Of a stretch of DNA of 64,000 nt, positions 18,149 through 25,668 are shown one piece after another (the stretch's first letter is position 1; the number at the start of each line of letters is the position of its first letter). This DNA comes from Bosea sp. BIWAKO-01 (GTDB taxonomy: Bacteria > Pseudomonadota > Alphaproteobacteria > Rhizobiales > Beijerinckiaceae): contig NZ_BCQA01000001.1 in assembly GCF_001748145.1 (NCBI RefSeq), positions 2,311,001 to 2,375,000 of the forward strand, given 5' to 3'. The notes beneath the pieces are model-generated. The model did not search any database. It was given only the letters and a program-made list of their open reading frames with translations, and was not told where the DNA came from. The position numbers and the translations under genes were made by a program.

Positions 18149-18832
18149 ATGAAGAACCAGATCATTGCCGGGGCCGCATCCACCAGACCAGGGGCTCGTC
18201 TGTCTGCGAATGCGATGCTCGAGAACGCGGCCTCGCTCCAGGACTGGCGTCGGCAGGTGGCCGATCTCTACGCGGCGGTCCGGGCCATGCCGGCGGAAGC
18301 GGGCTGGGGACAGTGGCGCGATGTGCGCGACCGGCTGTTTCGCGAGCACCGGCAGTCGCCGCTTGCGGCCGCCCGGCGGCAAAGCTTCCGGGGCATCCGC
18401 TATTTCTCCTATGATCCGGCGCTGCGCTTCGAGGTCGGCTTGCGGCCGGCCGTCGGGCGCGAAACCATCCGGGTCGAAGCCGGAAAGGACGGCGCCATGG
18501 TGCTCAGGCCCTACGCACTGACCGACGGGCTGGAGGGCGCGCTCGGTCGGGAGCTGACGCTTTACTGGATCGAGGGTTATGGTGGCGGGACCTTCCTGCC
18601 CTTTGGCGATGCGAGCAATGGCGAGGAGACCTTTGCCGGCAGCCGCTACCTGCTCGATACGATCAAAAGCGCCGATCTCGGCGTGACATCGGAGGGGCGG
18701 ACGATCCTCGACTTCAATTTCGCCTATTACCCGTCCTGCGCCTATTCCGAGGCCTGGGTCTGCCCATTGTCGCCCATCGAGAATCGCCTGCCCGCCGCGA
18801 TCCGTGCGGGCGAACGAAATCCCCTCAGTTGA
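18149..18832 (+). CDS. DUF1684 family protein
   Basis: A 227-residue protein. The C-terminal half shows the DUF1684 signature: YGGGTFLPFGDASNGEETF, GSRYLLDTIKSADLG, LDFNFAYYPSCAYSE and WVCPLSPIENRLP. The function of the family is not known. The chosen ATG begins MKNQIIAGA; in-frame sequence upstream is Arg-rich and not family-like. It stands alone between the heme locus and the OpuC-type operon, and there is no evidence linking it to either. The 250 bases before it hold the heme operon terminator and nothing else recognised. Confidence 0.82.
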   Translation: MKNQIIAGAASTRPGARLSANAMLENAASLQDWRRQVADLYAAVRAMPAEAGWGQWRDVRDRLFREHRQSPLAAARRQSFRGIRYFSYDPALRFEVGLRPAVGRETIRVEAGKDGAMVLRPYALTDGLEGALGRELTLYWIEGYGGGTFLPFGDASNGEETFAGSRYLLDTIKSADLGVTSEGRTILDFNFAYYPSCAYSEAWVCPLSPIENRLPAAIRAGERNPLS

Positions 18833-18903
18833 GCGCTTGCCCGGCGCGTTCGTTCCCCGCACCGGAATTGCGACGGCGCGTTTTTCCTTCGTGCGCCCAA
18901 AAC

Positions 18904-18932
18904 TTGCATCGTTGTTCGATCCCTCGTTAGCT
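18904..18932 (+). promoter_or_regulatory. Candidate sigma70-type promoter of the OpuC-type/lyase operon with a 10-bp palindrome
   Basis: TTGCAT (18904-18909) and TTAGCT (18927-18932) are 17 bases apart, about 30 bases before the CAGGAGG ribosome-binding site. The -10 lies in the perfect palindrome GTTAGCTAAC (18926-18935), which could be a regulator half-site. Confidence 0.4.
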
Positions 18933-18961
18933 AACCCCTTGAGCCATCACAGGAGGCGGCC

Positions 18962-19861
18962 ATGAAACTCATCAGCATGCGCTTCGCGAAGACGGTCTGT
19001 ACTGTTGCCGCGATGATCGTGGTCGGGCTGTCGGCGGCAGCGGCCCAGACGATCAAGATCGGTTCCAAGAATTTCACCGAGCAGTTCATCGTTGCCGAGC
19101 TTTATGCCGCTGCCCTGGAGGGCGCGGGCTTCAAGGTCGAACGCAAGATCAATCTCGGCGGCACGCTGGTGGCGCATGAGGCGCTGAAAAGCGGCGCGAT
19201 CGACCTTTATCCGGAATATACCGGGACTGGCCTCAACGCCGTGATGAAGGCGCAGGGTGTGACCGAGACCGACCCGGAGAAGGTGCGCGGCATGGTCAAG
19301 GCCTTCTACGAGAAGGAATTCAACCTGACCTGGCTGAAGCCCTCCGGTATCAATAACGGCTATGCCATCGTGGTGCGGCCGGAGACCGCGAAGGAATACA
19401 ACCTCAAGACCCTGACCGATCTCGGCAAGGTCTCGTCCAAGCTTCGGCTCGGCGCCGGCACCGAGTTCGTCGATCGCCGTGATGGCATCGCGGGCCTCAA
19501 GGAGGTCTATGGCGCCGAGTTTGCCGAGTTCAAGCAGTTCGCGGCGCTGCGGCTGCGCTACGAGGCGCTGAACCAGAAGCAGGTCGACATCGCCAACGGC
19601 TTCTCCACCGACTGGCAGATTGCGGCGGAGAAGTTCGTGGCGCTGGACGACGACAAGTCGCTGTTCCCGCCCTATTTCCTCGCCCCGGTCGTGCGTCAGG
19701 AGATTGCCGGCAACGCCAAGGTCGTCGAGATCCTCGAGAAGGTCGGGGCAGTGCTCGACAATGCGACGATGCAGGAGCTGAACCGACAGGTCGAGGTTGA
19801 CAAGAAGGAGCCGCGTGTCGTCGCCGCCGCCTTCCTGAAAGCCAAGGGTCTTGTCCGCTAA
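18962..19861 (+). CDS. OpuC/ProX-type ABC transporter substrate-binding protein (quaternary ammonium class)
   Basis: A 299-residue periplasmic protein with a signal peptide ending near AAAQT. The OpuBC/EgtU-like fold is clear: IKIGSKNFTEQFIVAELYA at the mature N-terminus, then LGGTLVAHEALKSGAIDLYP followed by EYTGTG, and later LRLGAGTEFVDRRDG. This family binds betaines, choline, carnitine or ergothioneine through aromatic boxes. It is the first gene of a five-gene operon with a lyase homologue 16 bases downstream, so the ligand is probably the lyase substrate. Identification as a transporter component is firm; the ligand is inferred. Confidence 0.85.
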   Translation: MKLISMRFAKTVCTVAAMIVVGLSAAAAQTIKIGSKNFTEQFIVAELYAAALEGAGFKVERKINLGGTLVAHEALKSGAIDLYPEYTGTGLNAVMKAQGVTETDPEKVRGMVKAFYEKEFNLTWLKPSGINNGYAIVVRPETAKEYNLKTLTDLGKVSSKLRLGAGTEFVDRRDGIAGLKEVYGAEFAEFKQFAALRLRYEALNQKQVDIANGFSTDWQIAAEKFVALDDDKSLFPPYFLAPVVRQEIAGNAKVVEILEKVGAVLDNATMQELNRQVEVDKKEPRVVAAAFLKAKGLVR

Positions 19862-19877
19862 GGCGGGCGATCTGCGA

Positions 19878-21410
19878 ATGGAGCTGGTGCAACCGGCCCC
19901 TGCCGTCGTCATCGGAGCGGGGCTGCTTTCGATCGAACAGGTCCATGCCGTCGCGCATGGGTCTGTGCGGGTCGTGCTGGTTCCCGCACTGCTGGAGCGG
20001 CTGAGCGGGGCTCGCGCGGTGGTCGAGCGCAGTCTCGAACGTGGCGAGGCCGTCTATGGTTTGACGACCGGCCTCGGGGCTGCTGTGGACACGCGACTGG
20101 CGGCGGATCAGATCGCTGCCTTCCAACAGCGGGCCGTTCAGGCCCGGGCTGTCGGCGTCGGGCCTTGCCTGTCGCGGGGCGAGGTGCGGGCCATGCTGCT
20201 GGCGCGGCTTGCCGGTCTTGCGCAGGGCGCGTCGGGCATCTCGCCGGGCCTTGTCGGGACGCTCGCTGCGATGCTGAATTCCGGGCTTCATCCTGTCGTG
20301 CGACGCATCGGCTCGCTGGGGGAGGCCGATCTCAGCTCGCTGGCCCAGCTCTTCTTGCCGCTGACAGGAGAGGGTGAGGCCGAATTCGACGGAAAGATTC
20401 GCCCCGGTCGCGAGGCCATGTGCTTGGCCGGCATAGCGCTTCCGGCCCTTGGGCCGAAGGATGGGCTCGCATTGCTCAATGCCAATGCCGAGAGCGCCGG
20501 CCTGGCTGCGCTCGCGCTTCGCACCATGGCACTGGCGCTGCAGGCGCTGACGGCAGCAGGTGCACTCTCGCTGGAGGCTTACCGCGCCAATCTCTCGCCC
20601 ATCGCCAGCAATCTGGTCGCGCTTCGGCCGGTGCCGAGCCATGTCACTGGCGCGGCAAAGTTGCGCGAACTCCTGGCTGGGAGCGATCTCCTTGATGAAG
20701 GCGCTGCCAGCCGCGTGCAGGACCCACTGTCCTTTCGCTGCCTGGCGCCCGTGAACGGCGCCGCATGCGCCGCGCTCGATACGGCGCGCGCGCTCGTTGA
20801 AGTCGAGCTCAACGGGGCCGGCGACAGCCCGGCGGTGCTCATCACGGAGGATGTCCTGCGTTCGACCGTCAATTTCGACACGACGGCGCTTGCACTTGCG
20901 CTCGAGGGGCTCGGGCTGGCAGTCGCCCACGCCGCGACGATCTCGGCGTTCCGTATCATCAAGCTGATGTCGCCTGCGTCCAGCGGGCTGCCGCGCTTCC
21001 TGACCCGCCATGGTGGCACGCATGCGGGGTTTGCGACCACGCAGAAGACGACAGCAGCCCTGGAAGCGGAGATCCGCCATCTCGCCCTGCCACTCGGCCC
21101 GACGACCATGCCGGTTGCCGATGGTGTCGAGGATTACGCGCCGATGACGCCGCGCATTGTCGCAAAGACAGCCGTGATCGCCGAGCACCTGGCGCGGCTT
21201 GCTGCGATCGAACTCGTCGTGGCGGCCGAGGCCGCCGATCAGCGTGACGGCATCAGGCTCGGCGTCGGCACCATGCTCGCGCATGGCTTCGTCCGCGCCC
21301 ATGTCGCCCGGCTCGACGATGACCGGCCGATGGGGCGCGAGTTCGAGGTGCTGGCCGAACGCCTGGCGGCGGGAGAGCTTGCTGCAACGCTTTCGGACCC
21401 GCCAGCATGA
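19878..21410 (+). CDS. Aromatic amino acid lyase (HAL/PAL) family protein without the MIO triad; ergothionase-like candidate
   Basis: A 510-residue member of the histidine/phenylalanine ammonia-lyase family, at normal length. Tyr60 in YGLTTGLG matches the conserved HAL tyrosine, and EDYAPM (Glu418) matches HAL EDHVSM. The MIO-forming motif GSVGASGDLAPLAH is replaced by GSLGEADLSSLAQ: Glu149-Ala150 stand where Ala-Ser-Gly should be, one residue shorter. The MIO electrophile therefore cannot form. A Lys (390, QKTTAAL) occupies the position of a hydrophobic residue in HALs. MIO-independent relatives are known: ergothionase eliminates trimethylamine from ergothioneine. The gene sits between the binding protein and permease of a betaine-class transporter and overlaps the permease start (ATGA). 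ATG at 19878 is preferred; a TTG at 19851 is an alternative. Family is certain; substrate is inferred. Confidence 0.75.
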   Translation: MELVQPAPAVVIGAGLLSIEQVHAVAHGSVRVVLVPALLERLSGARAVVERSLERGEAVYGLTTGLGAAVDTRLAADQIAAFQQRAVQARAVGVGPCLSRGEVRAMLLARLAGLAQGASGISPGLVGTLAAMLNSGLHPVVRRIGSLGEADLSSLAQLFLPLTGEGEAEFDGKIRPGREAMCLAGIALPALGPKDGLALLNANAESAGLAALALRTMALALQALTAAGALSLEAYRANLSPIASNLVALRPVPSHVTGAAKLRELLAGSDLLDEGAASRVQDPLSFRCLAPVNGAACAALDTARALVEVELNGAGDSPAVLITEDVLRSTVNFDTTALALALEGLGLAVAHAATISAFRIIKLMSPASSGLPRFLTRHGGTHAGFATTQKTTAALEAEIRHLALPLGPTTMPVADGVEDYAPMTPRIVAKTAVIAEHLARLAAIELVVAAEAADQRDGIRLGVGTMLAHGFVRAHVARLDDDRPMGREFEVLAERLAAGELAATLSDPPA

Positions 21411-22036
21411 CCTGGATCATTGAGAATTACGACCGCCTGCTGATCGCGCTCTGGGAGCATATCCAGCTCGTCGGCATCGGGCTCGCGATCTCGCTCGTCA
21501 TCGGCCTGCCGCTCGGGATCATCTCGGCGCGGCGGCCGAGCTTCTACCTCGTCGTGCTGTTGATTTCGGGCGCCCTCTACACGGTGCCGGCACTGGCGAT
21601 CTTTGCGCTGTTGATTCCCATCCTCGGGCTCGGCTTCGGTCCGGCGATCGTTGCGCTGGTGATGTATGCCTTGCTGATCATCATCCGGAACACGGCAACG
21701 GGTCTGCGCGAGATCGCGCCCGAGATCCTGGATGCTGCCGACGGCATGGGCTATGGCCGTTGGCGCCGGCTTTTCGCGATCGAGCTCCCGCTGGCGCTGC
21801 CGGTGATCATCGCTGGCATCCGCATCACGGTCGTCACGATGGTCTCGGTCGCGACCGTGGCCGCCTTCATCAATGCCGGCGGTCTTGGCGACATCATTTT
21901 CCAGGGCATCACCCAGGATTTCGGTGAGAAGGTCGTGGTCGGTGCGATCATGACTTCGCTGCTTGCCATCGCCTGCGACGAGAGCTTGCGCCGGCTCGAG
22001 CTCGGCCTGCGGGCGGCCCAGGCGGAGGGCGCCTGA
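21407..22036 (+). CDS. OpuC-type ABC transporter permease 1
   Basis: A 209-residue inner-membrane protein with five to six hydrophobic helices. The BPD transporter EAA-like loop is LDAADGMGYGRWRRLFAIEL followed by PLALPVIIAGIR. It overlaps the lyase gene by four bases (ATGA) and the next permease through TGATG, so all are translated together. Two distinct permeases are typical of OpuB/OpuC/YehYW systems. Confidence 0.87.
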   Translation: MTWIIENYDRLLIALWEHIQLVGIGLAISLVIGLPLGIISARRPSFYLVVLLISGALYTVPALAIFALLIPILGLGFGPAIVALVMYALLIIIRNTATGLREIAPEILDAADGMGYGRWRRLFAIELPLALPVIIAGIRITVVTMVSVATVAAFINAGGLGDIIFQGITQDFGEKVVVGAIMTSLLAIACDESLRRLELGLRAAQAEGA

Positions 22037-22668
22037 TGCTTGGCTGGATCACCGCCAATCCCCGCATCTTCTGGACAGCGGTCGAGAACCACCTCTGGCT
22101 TTCGGGCGTCGCACTTCTCGCCGTGGTGCTGATCGCGCTGCCGCTCGGGCTTGCGCTGACGCGTCATCGCAGCCTCGCCAATTCGACGATCGCGATCGTC
22201 AACATCCTGCGCACCGTGCCGAGCCTCGCCTTGCTCGTCATCATGCTGCCCCTGCTCGGCACCGGCTTCCTGCCGTCAGTGGTGGCGCTGACACTCTATG
22301 GCCTGCCGGCTCTGCTGCTCAACACCTATACGGGCCTGAGTGAAGTCGACCGCGACATCGTCGAGGCGGCGCGCGGGCAGGGACTTTCGGATGCGCAGGT
22401 GATGACGCGGATCGAGATCCCGCTGGCGCTCCCGGTGATCTTTGCGGGCATCCGCACGGCTGCGGTGCAGGTCGTTTCGGCGGCGACGCTCGCGGCCTTC
22501 ATCGGTGGCGGCGGTCTCGGCGAGCTGATCACTGCCGGAATGGCGAATTTCAATTTTCCGCAGCTGATTGCCGGAGCGGTGGCGGTGGCCTTGCTCGCGC
22601 TGCTGGTCGAGATCGGTTTTGCGAGCGTCGAGCACGCCATGACGCGTTCCGCGCGAATGGGGGCCTGA
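22036..22668 (+). CDS. OpuC-type ABC transporter permease 2
   Basis: A 210-residue second permease with the EAA-like loop DIVEAARGQGLSDAQVMTRI and then EIPLALPVIFAGIRTA. The end of the protein carries GGGGLGELITAGMANFN, the family C-terminal block. Coupled to both neighbours by TGATG overlaps. It presumably pairs with the upstream permease as a heterodimer. Confidence 0.87.
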   Translation: MLGWITANPRIFWTAVENHLWLSGVALLAVVLIALPLGLALTRHRSLANSTIAIVNILRTVPSLALLVIMLPLLGTGFLPSVVALTLYGLPALLLNTYTGLSEVDRDIVEAARGQGLSDAQVMTRIEIPLALPVIFAGIRTAAVQVVSAATLAAFIGGGGLGELITAGMANFNFPQLIAGAVAVALLALLVEIGFASVEHAMTRSARMGA

Positions 22669-23624
22669 TGATCCGTCTCGAGAATGTCAGCAAGCTGTTC
22701 GCGGGCATCGCGCGCCCGGCCGTCGACAGCCTCGATCTTTCGGTGCCCGAAGGCCGGACCTGCGTGCTGATCGGCCCGTCCGGCTGCGGCAAGACCACGA
22801 CAATGCGGATGGTGAACCGGCTGATCGAGCCGAGTTCCGGCCGGATTATCGTCGAGGGCGAGGATGTAACCCAGGCCGATCCCGTGCTGCTTCGTCGCCG
22901 CATCGGCTATGTCATTCAGCAGGTCGGCCTGTTCCCGCACATGACCATCGCCGAGAATGTCGCGACGGTGCCCAAACTGCTGGGCTGGCCGGCCGAGAAG
23001 ATCAAGTCGCGCTCGGAGGAGATGCTGGCCCTGGTCGGATTGGAGCCCGCGCAGTTCCTTTCGCGTTACCCGCGCCATCTTTCCGGCGGGCAGCGCCAGC
23101 GTGTCGGGGTGGCGCGCGCCTTGGCCGCCGACCCGCCTGTTATGCTCATGGACGAGCCGTTCGGTGCGGTCGATCCGGTGGTGCGAGGACGCTTGCAGGA
23201 GGAGTTCGTCGCGATCCTGCGCCGGCTGAAGAAGACAGTGATCTTCGTCACCCATGACATCGATGAAGCGATCCGGATGGGCGACATCGTCGCCATCATG
23301 AAGGACGGCCGCCTGGTGCAGTATGACACACCCGACCGCCTGCTGGCGGCTCCGGCCGACGCATTCGTCGCCGATTTTGTCGGTGCTGACGCCGCGTTGC
23401 GGCGTCTCTCTCTGGTCAGCGCTGCAGATGCGGTCGAAGAGGGAGCGCCACAGGTTTCCGACCTGCGGCTTCCGGCATCGGCCAATCTGCGCAACGTGCT
23501 CTCTGCGCTTCTGACCGAGGGGCGAGACGGGGCGACCATCGTCGATGGCGACAGCCGGCCGCTGGGGCGCATCACGCTTGCGGCGATCCGGGCGCGCAGT
23601 GCCGGGCGCCCGGCCGAATCCTAG
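22668..23624 (+). CDS. OpuC-type ABC transporter ATP-binding protein
   Basis: A 318-residue ATPase with Walker A GPSGCGKTTTMRMVNRLIE, signature LSGGQRQRVGVARAL, Walker B VMLMDEPFGAVDP and switch His in FVTHDIDEAIRMGD, which is characteristic of the glycine-betaine class (ProV/OpuA). The C-terminal part (from about 240) is a shortened regulatory region without two full CBS domains. It is the last gene of the operon. Its TAG at 23622-23624 overlaps the stop codon of the opposing gene. Confidence 0.9.
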   Translation: MIRLENVSKLFAGIARPAVDSLDLSVPEGRTCVLIGPSGCGKTTTMRMVNRLIEPSSGRIIVEGEDVTQADPVLLRRRIGYVIQQVGLFPHMTIAENVATVPKLLGWPAEKIKSRSEEMLALVGLEPAQFLSRYPRHLSGGQRQRVGVARALAADPPVMLMDEPFGAVDPVVRGRLQEEFVAILRRLKKTVIFVTHDIDEAIRMGDIVAIMKDGRLVQYDTPDRLLAAPADAFVADFVGADAALRRLSLVSAADAVEEGAPQVSDLRLPASANLRNVLSALLTEGRDGATIVDGDSRPLGRITLAAIRARSAGRPAES

Positions 23625-24445
23625 CCTGGCTGCCCATACCCGGCGGCTTCCGCCCTGCGTGCATCCTCGAGCAGCACGTCATAGGTGCCGCGTTCTATGG
23701 CTGCGAAACCGGAGAGCTTCAGGCGAGCCAGCAAAACCTGCGCCCGCGGCTGGACTGCAGCGTCGAGCAGCGCATCGCGAAGGTTTGCAAGTGGAGCCGC
23801 TTCCAGCGTGTCCGAGGCGACCAGGAGCGGCATCGGCCTTGGGAGCGTGGTCTCGATGATCCGCAGCCGTGCAGCGGTTTCAGGCTCATGCGCGAGCAAC
23901 AGGTCGTGAAAATACGAGTCGAGCGGACCAATATCGATTTCGTCGTTCAGCAGCGCGGCAATGACCCGGCGCGGCGTCAGAAGCGGGCCGATGCTTTGCC
24001 GGTACAGTGGCCCGGCCTTCCAATGGGGGAGCAGGTGGCTGCGCAACGCGTTGAAGCCGGACTGGGAGTGCTCGACCGTCCAGCCAAGGCGCTGGCCGAA
24101 GCTCCCGGCGAGCGTGGCGATCGGGCTTTCGGCACGGGTGACGAGATGAGTTGCGTAGAAGGGCCGTCCGCCCGCGAGCGCCGCGGCCCGGATCGGGGCC
24201 GCGATCGGCTGCACGGGAAAGCGACCGCTAGCGAAGGGGTAGCCGCAGATGAAGGCGAGGCCGAGATCGCCGCGTTGCCAGAGGTCCTCCAATGGAGCCG
24301 GTGCGGCGTGGTCGACGACTGTCAGCGGAACCCCCGAGTGGTTGGAGATCCAGGCGAACAGATCGGCCCAGGCAGCCCGAACCGCCGCGTTGACGGCATA
24401 CATCCGCGCATTCGCGACAAGGTGCGGCCTGGCAGGGTTCGTCAC
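23621..24445 (-). CDS. PhnD-like phosphate/phosphonate-type substrate-binding domain protein
   Basis: A 274-residue protein of the PhnD/PBP type II fold: LVANARMYAVNAAVRAAW at the start, GDLGLAFICGYPFA, ATHLVTRAESPIATLA, and NDEIDIGPLDSYFHDLL. The start GTG at 24443-24445 overlaps the cyclodeaminase stop (GTGA). No signal peptide is encoded, so the protein would be cytosolic, unusual for a transport binding protein. No matching permease or ATPase is adjacent. It may work as a ligand-binding partner of the upstream cyclodeaminase-family enzyme. The stop overlaps the opposing ABC ATPase stop. Confidence 0.7.
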   Translation of the reverse strand: MTNPARPHLVANARMYAVNAAVRAAWADLFAWISNHSGVPLTVVDHAAPAPLEDLWQRGDLGLAFICGYPFASGRFPVQPIAAPIRAAALAGGRPFYATHLVTRAESPIATLAGSFGQRLGWTVEHSQSGFNALRSHLLPHWKAGPLYRQSIGPLLTPRRVIAALLNDEIDIGPLDSYFHDLLLAHEPETAARLRIIETTLPRPMPLLVASDTLEAAPLANLRDALLDAAVQPRAQVLLARLKLSGFAAIERGTYDVLLEDARRAEAAGYGQPG

Positions 24446-25449
24446 GCGTAACGCAGCCTCTGGCCAATCCCCATGTGGCGGGCCTTCTCCAGCATGAAAT
24501 GGCCAAGAGCGATGTCGGAGAGCGAGAGCCCGCGATGCCAGAACAGGATCGTCTCGTCGTCGCTCTCGCGACCGGGTTTCAGGCCGGCGACGATTTCGCC
24601 CATCTCGGCATGAAGGGTCGCCTCCGAGAGCTTGCCGGCCTCGACATGGGCACGGAGCGCCCCGAACTGGCCCGATCGGCACTGGCCCCAGTCGTCGACG
24701 ACGAGCTTGCTCATGATATCGGTCAGCGAAAGCTCGACGGCGCTCATCGTGCCATAAGGCACGACGAAGGCGCCCGGCTTGATCCAGTCCGTCCTCAGCA
24801 GCGGCTCGGGAGCATCGAGGCGCGAGGCCTCGACAATGATATCGGCGCCCTCGACGCAGGAACGCCAGTCCTGGGTCACGGTGACGGGCTTGCCGAGATC
24901 AGCTGTGAGCCGTGTTCCGAAAGCCTCGCGGCTTTCCCTCCGGCGGGAATGCACCCGGATTTCGTCGAAGTCGAACAGCGAGTCGAGCAGGCGTACGTTC
25001 CAGTAGGCCGTGCCGCGTGCGCCGATATGCCCGAGCACCCTGGCACCCTTGCGCGCAAGGTATTTCGCGCCGATCGCGGTGACCGCGCCGGTGCGCATAT
25101 CGGTGAGATGGCTTCCGTCGATAATGGCCCTGGGCACGCCATTGGACGGGTCCATCAACAGGAGCAGGCCGAGCTCCGAGGGCAGGCCCTCCTTGTAGTT
25201 GTCGACGAAGTCCCCGATCACCTTGACGCCAGCCAGGTTGATCGGCGCACGAAATGCGCCCCTCAGCACGTTGAAATGACCGCTGCTGCCGCCTGGAATG
25301 AGGTGCATGCGTGGTTCGATCACGGTTTCCCCGCGTCCCTGCGCCGCCAATCCGGCCTCCACTGCCGAAATGATCTCCGGGTCGGTCAACCGAAGGGCCT
25401 CGACGTCCAGCGCATTCAGGAAATCGAGGTGGATGGGGGCGCGCGTCAT
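24442..25449 (-). CDS. Ornithine cyclodeaminase / mu-crystallin family protein
   Basis: A 335-residue NAD(P)-binding protein. Family features include IEPRMHLIPGG, GVKVIGDFVDNYKEGLPS, IDGSHLTDMRTGAVTAIGAK and the Rossmann segment VLGHIGARGTAYW, followed by ADIIVEAS and PGAFVVPYGT. Members act as ornithine cyclodeaminase, alanine dehydrogenase, lysine cyclodeaminase or ketimine reductase, and the sequence does not separate these. The glycine motif is GxIGARG rather than GxGxQA. ATG at 25447-25449 is preferred over a longer in-frame start. It overlaps the PhnD-like gene by four bases. Confidence 0.82.
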   Translation of the reverse strand: MTRAPIHLDFLNALDVEALRLTDPEIISAVEAGLAAQGRGETVIEPRMHLIPGGSSGHFNVLRGAFRAPINLAGVKVIGDFVDNYKEGLPSELGLLLLMDPSNGVPRAIIDGSHLTDMRTGAVTAIGAKYLARKGARVLGHIGARGTAYWNVRLLDSLFDFDEIRVHSRRRESREAFGTRLTADLGKPVTVTQDWRSCVEGADIIVEASRLDAPEPLLRTDWIKPGAFVVPYGTMSAVELSLTDIMSKLVVDDWGQCRSGQFGALRAHVEAGKLSEATLHAEMGEIVAGLKPGRESDDETILFWHRGLSLSDIALGHFMLEKARHMGIGQRLRYA

Positions 25450-25668
25450 GGGATCAAGCCTCTCGATCTGCGAGGGAAACACTGACCGGGACGTCCGCAG
25501 ATGACAATGGAGCTCAGTTAGAACGCTGATAAATGCCGGATTTTGCCACTTTTCCGCCACAGCCTGCGTGGTAGCGAGAACCCTCCCCGGCGCGACCAGC
25601 GAAAGTGCTGCAAATTTACCTTGCGTTAATCATACCGGCGCAGCGTGCAGCTTGCGGAGTGAAGCGAC

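Noticed and set aside
19878..21410. Ordinary histidine ammonia-lyase (hutH)
   Set aside because: The Ala-Ser-Gly triad is missing and no other hut genes are present; the gene is embedded in a betaine-class transporter operon.
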